Positions 1 to 5,089 of a stretch of 5,089 nt of DNA are shown here, piece after piece. The notes under the pieces were generated by a model, which saw only the letters and a list, made by a program, of their open reading frames with translations, was not told the origin of the DNA and did no database searches. Position 1 is the first letter of the stretch, and every line of letters begins with the position of its first letter. The stretch covers positions 1 to 5,089 of the forward strand of contig CAIOZP010000453.1 of the NCBI GenBank assembly GCA_903862805.1. Reading direction: 5' to 3'. The translations under genes were made by a program, and so were the position numbers. This DNA is from an uncultured Fibrobacterota bacterium (GTDB lineage Bacteria > Fibrobacterota > Chitinivibrionia > Chitinivibrionales > CAIOZP01).

Positions 1-799
1 AGGCGCGAATGATGTCGTCGCTCCAGAGAGCCGCGATCCAGATTCCAAGCGAGAGGAACGGGCCGAATGGAATCATGTTTTCCTTTTTCATTCTGCCCGA
101 AGCGATTAGAGTCAGCGAGACTGCCGAGCCGGAAAGCGCACCGAGTGCAATTGACAGAAGGGCAATCTTCCAGCCGAAGAATGCACCGGCGGCGGCCATG
201 AGTTTTACGTCACCGCCGCCCATCGCTTCCTTGCGCATTATGGCCCCGCCGATCCAGCCGACAGCGAAAAGAGTTCCGCCGCCTGCGAGTATTCCAAGGC
301 CGGCGGAAAGCAATCCGTGCCAGAGTCCGAACGCAGCGATGATTACAGCGATACAAAGGCCGCCAAGGCTTATCGAGTCGGGAATGATCAGGTGTTCGAT
401 GTCGATGATCGCCACCGGCAGAAGAAGCATAAGGAAAATCATCGCGCAAAGAATCTTGATATTGAACAGGACGGTATTTGGATCGATAAAAATCGAGCGG
501 CCGATCTTGATCCAGAGCAGAAGCGCCATGAGTCCGCCAAGCAGTTCAACCAGCGGATAACGAGCCGAAATTGGCGCTTTACATGATGCGCATTTCCCGC
601 GAAGAAAGATCCAGCTAAGAATCGGAATATTCTGGAACCATGCGATGTTCGTGTTGCAAAGCGGACAATGAGAAGGTGGAAGCACGACCGATTCGCCGCG
701 TGGCAGTCGCCAGATCAACACGTTGAAAAACGATCCGAGGCAAAGTCCTACTGCGAAAAAAAGAACCGCTGAAAGTCCAAGTAAAAGTTCGAGGTTCAT
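1..799 (-). CDS. pilD: Type IV prepilin peptidase (A24 family), C-terminus cut by window edge
   Basis: This is an inner-membrane aspartic protease that would cleave the leader of type IV prepilins or type II secretion pseudopilins and often N-methylates the new N-terminus. The frame is open from ATG 799 to the left edge and gives 266 residues, close to the usual 250-290, so only a short tail is missing. Residues 11-35 match the N-terminal domain signature (GSFFNVLIWRLPRGES). Zinc-ribbon cysteines sit in CPLC (45-48) and CASC (70-73). The two catalytic aspartates are D133 in IDIEHLIIPD and D197 in GGGDVKL. About seven to eight hydrophobic segments are visible. The start overlaps the cvpA stop as ATGA. 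An AAAGGA site at 809-814 lies inside cvpA, 9 nt upstream, and supports this start and coupled translation. Whether it serves pili, secretion or competence cannot be told here, because no pilin or secretion gene is in view. The pilD symbol is by family; gspO or comC would be equivalents. Confidence 0.96.
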   Translation of the reverse strand, partial: MNLELLLGLSAVLFFAVGLCLGSFFNVLIWRLPRGESVVLPPSHCPLCNTNIAWFQNIPILSWIFLRGKCASCKAPISARYPLVELLGGLMALLLWIKIGRSIFIDPNTVLFNIKILCAMIFLMLLLPVAIIDIEHLIIPDSISLGGLCIAVIIAAFGLWHGLLSAGLGILAGGGTLFAVGWIGGAIMRKEAMGGGDVKLMAAAGAFFGWKIALLSIALGALSGSAVSLTLIASGRMKKENMIPFGPFLSLGIWIAALWSDDIIRA

Positions 800-1437
800 T
801 TGTGTTTTTCCTTTGCAGCCGACGGTCTAACCTTTGGCTTTTCCTTTACGCTGTCGGCGGCGGTGCTGTCGGAATCGTGATTCTGCAGGAGATAATTCAC
901 ATCGGGCAGATGCGTTCCGGCTGGATTGAAAGACTTGATGATCTTTTCGCCTTTGTCAATCATTGCTGCCGTTGGAATACGGATTGTAAATGGCAGATTC
1001 GAGAAAACAGAATAGACGTAAGAACCTGCGAACATGTGCCTGACCTGCTTCGATGGCTGTGATTTAACCGCGATCACAATCAGCGAAATCACGATGCAGG
1101 CCTTGGCTATTCCAATGAACGCACCGAGGATGTGGTCGATCCAACCGAGCATGCTTATCTGGACAATCTTCCCGATGAGCAGTCCGAGCGTCCAGATTCC
1201 CAAACCGAAAAGTATGTAGGCGACAACGAATGCCATCACCGTTTTTGCCTGTGGCGCGAGATGAATGCCGTGAAGCCAGCCGTAGAAAACCGGATACGTT
1301 GCAAGGGCACATGCGAATCCACCGATGATCGCAGCAGCGCTGAAAATCTCCGCGACAAATCCGCGTTTGGCGGCAAGTGCTATCAGCAAAGCGGCTATCG
1401 CTATCGCAATCCAGTCGAAGGCGTTTGTAATTGGCAT
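796..1437 (-). CDS. cvpA: CvpA family inner-membrane protein
   Basis: This 213-residue membrane protein belongs to the CvpA (colicin V production) family, whose members are linked to envelope homeostasis and, in Escherichia coli, colicin V export; the molecular function is not settled. Four hydrophobic segments are visible at roughly residues 8-23, 27-48, 66-88 and 103-124. Family hallmarks are the RGF..E motif after the first helix (25-30) and LGWIDHILGAFIGIAKA (97-113), which is the most conserved CvpA stretch. The family is usually about 160 residues. Here a hydrophilic tail from about 186 onward, rich in Lys, Ser and Asp, adds length and probably lies outside the membrane core. ATG 1437 is preceded by AAAGGA (1445-1450) with 7 nt spacing. 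The stop codon overlaps the start of the prepilin peptidase gene by 4 bp, so the two are almost certainly one operon read leftward from the 1438-1543 control region. Family identity is firm; its role with the peptidase is unknown. Confidence 0.93.
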   Translation of the reverse strand: MPITNAFDWIAIAIAALLIALAAKRGFVAEIFSAAAIIGGFACALATYPVFYGWLHGIHLAPQAKTVMAFVVAYILFGLGIWTLGLLIGKIVQISMLGWIDHILGAFIGIAKACIVISLIVIAVKSQPSKQVRHMFAGSYVYSVFSNLPFTIRIPTAAMIDKGEKIIKSFNPAGTHLPDVNYLLQNHDSDSTAADSVKEKPKVRPSAAKEKHK

Positions 1438-1459
1438 GGTTTGATCCTTTCAAGTTTTA

Positions 1460-1519
1460 CCGAAAATACATTCGAGTCGAAGCGGTTTTTAGGTTTGGCA
1501 AGCGGGGATGTATTTTCGG
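1460..1519. repeat. Perfect 12-bp inverted repeat flanking the centre of the divergent region
   Basis: CCGAAAATACAT (1460-1471) is the exact reverse complement of ATGTATTTTCGG (1508-1519). The arms are separated by 36 bp and their centres are 48 bp apart, between four and five helical turns. The left arm ends 23 bp from the cvpA ATG and the right arm ends 24 bp from the SUMF1-gene ATG, so the layout is nearly mirror-symmetric. This could be a pair of regulator binding sites with DNA looping, or two copies of one promoter core. The base match is directly visible; the function is inference. Confidence 0.75.
1471..1481. promoter_or_regulatory. Short palindrome, possible operator half-sites
   Basis: TTCGA-G-TCGAA is a perfect 5-bp inverted repeat around one central base. 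It abuts the left arm of the larger inverted repeat and shares base 1471 with it. Its size suits a small dimeric regulator, and it would lie just upstream of a leftward -10 at 1468-1463. An 11-bp palindrome can occur by chance, so confidence is low. Confidence 0.3.
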
Positions 1520-1532
1520 CGACTGTTTCAAC

Positions 1533-1539
1533 AGGGAAG
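1533..1539 (+). promoter_or_regulatory. Ribosome-binding site that sets the SUMF1-gene start
   Basis: AGGGAAG, with its AGGGA core 6 nt before ATG 1544, is a good Shine-Dalgarno match. The in-frame ATG at 1508 has only a G-run directly touching it and would add 12 residues (MYFRRLFQQGRS) before the signal peptide. That ATG also falls inside the inverted-repeat arm, so 1544 is preferred. Confidence 0.65.
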
Positions 1540-1543
1540 ATCG

Positions 1544-2785
1544 ATGCGCGGACTGATTCGCATTTTGTCAACGATGACGATCGTCGCCGCATCTGTCGCG
1601 GCGATGGATGCAGCTGGTGCAACGACCTACGCTGTGCTTAACATCAAGTCAGAGGTTGTTGGCGCCGGTGATCTTGCCGGTCTCACCGACTATCTTGCAA
1701 CGGCGCTTTCCGAGGCACTTCCGCAGGGACATATCTATTCTTGGAACGATGTCGAGAAGATGCTTGAAAATCAGGCGAAGCAGCAGACCCTCGGTTGCGA
1801 CGATGAAAAATGTCTCTCGGCCATCGGCGGAAAGCTCGGTGTTGATTATTTAGTGTCTGGTTCGCTTGCGAAGATCGGCGACCGCTCGCTGCTGAATCTT
1901 CAGCTGATCGACATCCAGAAAGCGCGCATCTGTTCCCGCGTCAGTCAGTCAACAACCGGCGATATGGGACTTCTGGTCGAGCAACTCCCCGACATGGTGA
2001 AGAAACTGACATCCCCGCAATCGCAGGGCGATACGATCATCCTGCCAAGAGCGAAGAATCATCCGGTCGGCTCCCCAACCTCCCAGACGGCACCGCGGAA
2101 AGTTGCCGTTTCGCATGAGAATATGGCGCTGATCCCTGCCGGAACTTTTCTCATGGGCTCGCCGAAGGATGAGGGTGATCCCGATGAACATCCGCGTCAC
2201 AAGGTCACGATAAAATCGTTCTGGATTGACAAAACAGAGATGACGCAGGCGGCCTTCACGGCGCAGACGAAGTCAAATCCTTCGCACTGGAAAGGCAACA
2301 ACCTTCCGGTCGAAAATGTGACATGGCAGGAGGCCGAAAGCTTCTGCGAGTCTCAGGGCAAACGCCTTCCGACCGAAGCCGAATGGGAATACGCCGCTCG
2401 CGGTGGAAGCGCGGCAAAATTTCCTTGGGGCGATGTCGCCGGACGCTCGTGGGAATATGCATGGAGTTCGGTCAACAGCGGTGGCCGCACGCATCCTGTC
2501 GCAGCAAAAAAGCCGAACACCTTCGGAATTTACGACATGATTGGTAATGTCTCGGAATGGTGCTCCGACGAATATCAGAAAACATGGTACTCCCAAGCCG
2601 ATTCCAAAAAGCCCGGCGGGCCCGACAAAGGCTGGGGCCGCGTCTGCCGCGGAGGCGACTGGTCGAGCGATAGAACTCATCTGCGCTCGGCAATAAGGGA
2701 TTTCGGAATCGGTGATTACCGCCGCGATTTCAGAGGATTTCGCTGCGTAGATGACGCCGACAGTTCGGGCAACGATGGGCACTGA
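1544..2785 (+). CDS. Exported protein: FlgO/TolB-N-like domain fused to SUMF1 domain
   Basis: This is a 413-residue exported protein. Residues 1-26 form a signal peptide, probably cut after AGA (24-26), with no lipobox. Residues 28-155 match FlgO/TolB-N/CsgG-like domains: YAVLNIKS, a helix with DVEKML (69-74), LGCDDEKCLSAIG with C85 and C90, then GVDYLVSGSLAKIG (99-112). Residues 160-190 look like a flexible Pro/Ser linker. Residues 192-402 are a SUMF1 (FGE-sulfatase) domain with MALIPAGTFLMGSP, RLPTEAEWEYAARGG (274-288), YDMIGNVSEW (330-339), RVCRGGDW (366-373) and RGFRCV (397-402). True formylglycine-generating enzymes carry two cysteines after the GGSW motif. Here those places hold S375 (or S374) and L380, so formylglycine synthesis is unlikely. 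A ligand-binding or structural role, or a different chemistry, fits better. It is transcribed away from cvpA. The next gene is 177 bp downstream on the same strand, and co-transcription is uncertain. Domain calls are firm; the biological role is unknown. Confidence 0.9.
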   Translation: MRGLIRILSTMTIVAASVAAMDAAGATTYAVLNIKSEVVGAGDLAGLTDYLATALSEALPQGHIYSWNDVEKMLENQAKQQTLGCDDEKCLSAIGGKLGVDYLVSGSLAKIGDRSLLNLQLIDIQKARICSRVSQSTTGDMGLLVEQLPDMVKKLTSPQSQGDTIILPRAKNHPVGSPTSQTAPRKVAVSHENMALIPAGTFLMGSPKDEGDPDEHPRHKVTIKSFWIDKTEMTQAAFTAQTKSNPSHWKGNNLPVENVTWQEAESFCESQGKRLPTEAEWEYAARGGSAAKFPWGDVAGRSWEYAWSSVNSGGRTHPVAAKKPNTFGIYDMIGNVSEWCSDEYQKTWYSQADSKKPGGPDKGWGRVCRGGDWSSDRTHLRSAIRDFGIGDYRRDFRGFRCVDDADSSGNDGH

Positions 2786-2962
2786 CTGTTGATGCCGGAG
2801 AAATCCCGCCGCTATACTTCGCGTTTCGCATTTACCATTCCTGTCGGCTCTTGAGATTTTTCTTGTTTCTGCCTGTTTACCTTTTCCTTCTTACGACCGA
2901 TAATCCATAATGTCGCGCCACGCGCAGAAAGCGCAGGCGGAGTTTTTACGAAGATTTTGGCA
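2786..2962 (+). other. Intergenic gap, pyrimidine-rich in its middle
   Basis: This 177-bp stretch lies between two plus-strand genes. The part just after the SUMF1 gene shows no clear hairpin plus T-run, so I see no strong terminator there. From about 2850 to 2892 the plus strand is markedly rich in T and C. A CATAAT hexamer at 2906-2911 (5 of 6 bases of the sigma-70 -10 consensus) is a possible promoter element for the next gene, but it lacks a clear -35 box. A hairpin follows at 2916-2939. A minus-strand reading frame crosses this gap, but it overlaps the signal peptide of the downstream gene and has no recognisable protein. Confidence 0.5.
2916..2947 (+). terminator. Hairpin with T-run immediately before the large gene (attenuator-like)
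   Basis: CGCC (2916-2919) pairs with GGCG (2936-2939), and GCGC (2922-2925) pairs with GCGC (2931-2934). The two helices are joined by a small interior loop (AC opposite A), and the apical loop is AGAAA. Five T follow at 2943-2947 after a GAG spacer. This has the form of a modest intrinsic terminator, but it ends only 15 nt before ATG 2963, leaving no room for a promoter in between. If real, it would act on transcripts entering the downstream gene, as an attenuator or a 5'-UTR structure, rather than simply ending the upstream gene. It could also be a chance structure in G+C-rich DNA. Confidence 0.4.
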
Positions 2963-5089
2963 ATGCTGAAACAAATCCGACATTGTGTGATAGCGATTAT
3001 AGCCGCGACGGCCGTGTGTTTCGCGCAGATCGACCCCGCCGGATTCACCGACATCGCCGGAAAAAACGCCGGATTAGCCACCTTCCAGTCGCTTATGTTG
3101 CCGCCAGGAGCCAGCGCACTTTCGCGAAACGAGACCGCGATTCCTTTTGCTTACGATGCAACAGACCTTCCGCTTATGGCATCTTCATCGGCATTTTTCA
3201 TGAAGGATGAATTTGCTGCCGGTCATCTTCAGTGGCTGATCGGAACCCGAAGCGAATACATCGGCGCTGCTTTCCCAAAGGTCGCAATCGGAACCTTCGG
3301 CGGATATGCCAAGTTGTTTACAGCGACGAAATTCACTCATGCTCGCGATATCGACGAGAATCCGACTCCGTCGAGTACCGGTGCTGCCGAGGTTGATGCC
3401 GGTCTGACCGTCGCAAGGCAGTTGATTATCGAGCGGCTCAGTATCGGTGGCGGGGTTCACTATATCGAAAGCCACCTCAATTCAGTCGCGGCAAGATCGG
3501 TCAACTTCTCGCTCGATGGACTGGCGGCACCTTGGCCTTGGCTTCATGCCGCGCTTTACGCACGCAACTTCGGTCCGGCGGCTACCTACGAAAAGGCGAA
3601 GGAGAATCAACCGGCAACAGTGGGCGGATCATTCCTTGTCTCGCCGTTTCAGCCTCGCGATACGGTTCCCCGCGCAGTCTGGCTCGATGTCGGACTCGGT
3701 GTTCGCAAAACCGTTTACGAACCGCTTACCGCCGCCGCCGGTTTCTCTTTCAAACCGTTTCCCTTTTTGTCAATTAAAGGCGGATACGAATATCACTACG
3801 GCGTAACGCCGGGACTGCCCGGACTTTCGGCAGGACTCGGATTTCAGGTTTCACACATCGGCATGGATGCAGGCTGGCGATATGTAAACGCCGATCTTGG
3901 TCATGCCTGGGGCGTGAACGTGAAATATTGCACCGATGATGTGATACCACGAACCGCCGAAGATCATTACAAAGCCGCACTCCGTTTTTATAACAGCGGT
4001 CGCTGGCGGCTTTGCATTCAGTATGCGCGAAAGGCTCTGGCGATCAATCCGAATATGTGGAAGGCCTACGACCTCATGACTCATGCACTCGCCAACCTGT
4101 ACCGTCAGCATGGAACAGAGGTGGCTCTGATCTGGTCGGCGAACACGCGCGGCGAGTTCGTTCCGCATGATGTTGATGGTGCTTCGATGGGCGGTATCGC
4201 CCGCGAGGCCGGTTTGATCGAAAACATCCGCACGCGCTACGCCGGATGTGCCGTGATCGACGGCGGCAACATGATCACACAAACCACGCCGAAGGAAAAG
4301 TCCGTATTGGCCGGAATGTTCTTCGACAAGCTGGGCTACAACGCACTCGCTGTCGGATCCGGTGAAATCGCCCGCGAGCTTCCGAACTACATCGCCGATT
4401 GCGGAAAGGCCAGCCTGCCGTTTGTTTCGACAACACGACCGATGCCGCAAAGCGCCGACTACCGCATCGTCAACGCCGGTAAATACAGGATCGCCGTTAT
4501 GAGCGCCACCGCACCGGACGCCTCTGCGATTCCTCTTTTGCAAAGCACCATTGCAATCCCTGAAATTGACAAATGCGAATTAAAACTGCTTGTCTGCGAC
4601 GGATCCTGGGAAACGATGACCGCCATCGCCGATCACGTTCCGGAGCTGTCGGCGATCATTGCAACCGGATTGCCACAGCGTTTCAACGCTCCGATGATGC
4701 AGAACAATGTGCAGATTCTGTCGGCCGGTTCCGACGGACTCGACATGGGCGTGCTCTACGCCCGCTTCACCGGCAGCGGTGCTCTTGCATCACTGCGATG
4801 CGAACTCGTTCCGATCAACTCGTCGATTACTCCCGATCCGCAGATCGAAGCAGCCGTGCGCAAGGCAACGGTTATCGCACAGCTCGACTCGGCCGACATG
4901 CCGAAGGGTTTCCTCAAGGAAGGCCCAACGTCGGGCGTTTTTCCGTTCATTTCCAATCGCCACGGTGGCGAGCAACTCTACCTGTTCACACCCAAAAAGC
5001 ACATGGAGATTCCGATGTCCGGTCAGTTCGGCTGGTGCGGAAATCCTTTCGTCTGCTTTGACAAAGACTACATTCTGTTCCTTGCCGGA
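2963..5089 (+). CDS. Large multi-domain envelope protein: PorV/PorQ-like barrel, TPR-like helices, inactive UshA-like phosphoesterase fold, PD40 propeller start (3' end off window)
   Basis: One uninterrupted frame of 709 codons runs to the window edge without a stop. Residues 1-21 are a signal peptide (cleavage likely after VCFA); a lipoprotein is unlikely because V precedes C19. Residues 33-322 resemble PorV/PorQ-like outer-membrane barrels: NAGLATFQSLMLPPGASALS, a weakened NPA region, then alternating aromatic strands with many Gly. Residues 331-383 look like TPR helices (DHYKAALRFYNSGRW, ARKALAINPNMWKAYDL). Residues 386-620 align in motif order with 5'-nucleotidase/UshA metallophosphoesterases, but the metal ligands are replaced: DxH is N394-T395-R396, GD is G435-N436, GNHE is G465-S466-G467-E468, the mid-domain His region is C545-D546, and GHTH is G569-L570-P571-Q572. 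Residues 660-709 begin a TolB-type PD40 repeat (FISNRHGGEQLYLF). The start has only a weak GAAGA site (2950-2954) but is fixed by the signal peptide. The protein probably sits at the outer membrane or cell surface as a binding or scaffold protein; its function is unknown. Confidence 0.85.
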   Translation, partial: MLKQIRHCVIAIIAATAVCFAQIDPAGFTDIAGKNAGLATFQSLMLPPGASALSRNETAIPFAYDATDLPLMASSSAFFMKDEFAAGHLQWLIGTRSEYIGAAFPKVAIGTFGGYAKLFTATKFTHARDIDENPTPSSTGAAEVDAGLTVARQLIIERLSIGGGVHYIESHLNSVAARSVNFSLDGLAAPWPWLHAALYARNFGPAATYEKAKENQPATVGGSFLVSPFQPRDTVPRAVWLDVGLGVRKTVYEPLTAAAGFSFKPFPFLSIKGGYEYHYGVTPGLPGLSAGLGFQVSHIGMDAGWRYVNADLGHAWGVNVKYCTDDVIPRTAEDHYKAALRFYNSGRWRLCIQYARKALAINPNMWKAYDLMTHALANLYRQHGTEVALIWSANTRGEFVPHDVDGASMGGIAREAGLIENIRTRYAGCAVIDGGNMITQTTPKEKSVLAGMFFDKLGYNALAVGSGEIARELPNYIADCGKASLPFVSTTRPMPQSADYRIVNAGKYRIAVMSATAPDASAIPLLQSTIAIPEIDKCELKLLVCDGSWETMTAIADHVPELSAIIATGLPQRFNAPMMQNNVQILSAGSDGLDMGVLYARFTGSGALASLRCELVPINSSITPDPQIEAAVRKATVIAQLDSADMPKGFLKEGPTSGVFPFISNRHGGEQLYLFTPKKHMEIPMSGQFGWCGNPFVCFDKDYILFLAG

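Larger units (their letters stand above)
1438..1543. promoter_or_regulatory. Divergent control region between cvpA and the SUMF1 gene
   Basis: These 106 bp separate two divergently read genes and must carry the promoter of at least one. A TATTTT hexamer lies on each strand inside the arms of an inverted repeat: 1511-1516 on plus and 1468-1463 on minus. If these are -10 elements, transcripts would begin about 20 nt before each start codon. No convincing -35 box sits 16-18 bp upstream on either strand (TTTAGG at 1488-1493 on plus matches only 3 of 6 consensus bases). The promoters may therefore be activator-dependent, use an alternative sigma factor, or lie elsewhere. The location is sure; the exact elements are inference. 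Confidence 0.5.

Noticed and set aside
9..586. Plus-strand open frames of 183 and 89 codons
   Set aside because: Both are antisense to the prepilin peptidase, whose cysteine and aspartate motifs are intact on the minus strand. Neither frame encodes a recognisable protein.
1508..1543. Upstream in-frame ATG (1508) as the start of the SUMF1-domain protein
   Set aside because: It would place 12 residues including three arginines before a signal peptide that already has a proper n-region. It has no correctly spaced ribosome-binding site and lies within the inverted-repeat arm. ATG 1544 has AGGGAAG at good spacing.
1132..1641. 169-codon plus-strand frame crossing cvpA, the control region and the start of the SUMF1 gene
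   Set aside because: It spans the antisense of cvpA, the divergent intergenic region and an out-of-frame part of the next gene, with no coherent domain.
3005..3028. Possible lipobox around C19 of the large protein (TAVC)
   Set aside because: The residue before Cys is Val, whereas lipoboxes need Gly, Ala or Ser there. A standard signal peptidase I site two residues later (FA before QID) explains the region better.
2812..3081. 89-codon minus-strand frame across the intergenic gap
   Set aside because: It overlaps the start and signal peptide of the large plus-strand gene, has no recognisable motif, and its C-terminal half is just the complement of the pyrimidine-rich tract.
3851..4543. 230-codon minus-strand open frame opposite the large gene
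   Set aside because: It lies wholly antisense to the phosphoesterase-like and TPR-like regions, has a composition typical of an antisense shadow (rich in Arg, His, Gly and Val), and shows no recognisable domain. The plus frame has a signal peptide and coherent domains.

Overview
The window looks like chromosomal DNA from a Gram-negative, moderately G+C-rich bacterium. It holds four protein genes in two divergent pairs. Two genes on the right have cleavable signal peptides. One of them begins with a PorV/PorQ-like outer-membrane barrel and appears to end in a TolB-type propeller. Together with the FlgO/TolB-N-like plus SUMF1 protein, this suggests a lineage such as Fibrobacterota, other FCB-group phyla or Myxococcota-like bacteria. 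That placement is inference from domain content only. I saw no RNA genes, CRISPR array, insertion sequence or other mobile-element signature.

Left part, minus strand (1-1437): cvpA (inner-membrane CvpA family) is followed by a type IV prepilin peptidase (pilD type). The two genes overlap by 4 bp (ATGA) and each has an AAAGGA ribosome-binding site, so they form a translationally coupled pair. The peptidase runs off the left edge but is nearly full length, with its zinc-ribbon cysteines and both catalytic aspartates visible.

Middle (1438-1543): a 106-bp divergent control region separates cvpA from the next gene. It holds a perfect 12-bp inverted repeat whose arms lie at similar distances from the two start codons, with a smaller palindrome abutting one arm. 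This could be a shared operator or a pair of mirrored promoters.

Right part, plus strand (1544-5089): first comes a 413-residue exported protein with a FlgO/TolB-N-like N-terminal domain and a SUMF1 (formylglycine-generating-enzyme-fold) domain that lacks both active-site cysteines. After a 177-bp gap, which contains a hairpin with a T-run just before the next start codon, comes a very large open frame (709 residues, still open at the right edge). It reads as signal peptide, PorV/PorQ-like barrel, TPR-like helices, a 5'-nucleotidase/UshA-like metallophosphoesterase fold that has lost every recognisable metal ligand, and the start of a TolB-like PD40 propeller. This multi-domain pseudoenzyme is the most unusual object in the window. 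Both plus-strand proteins reuse enzyme folds without the catalytic residues, which suggests binding or scaffolding roles in the envelope.
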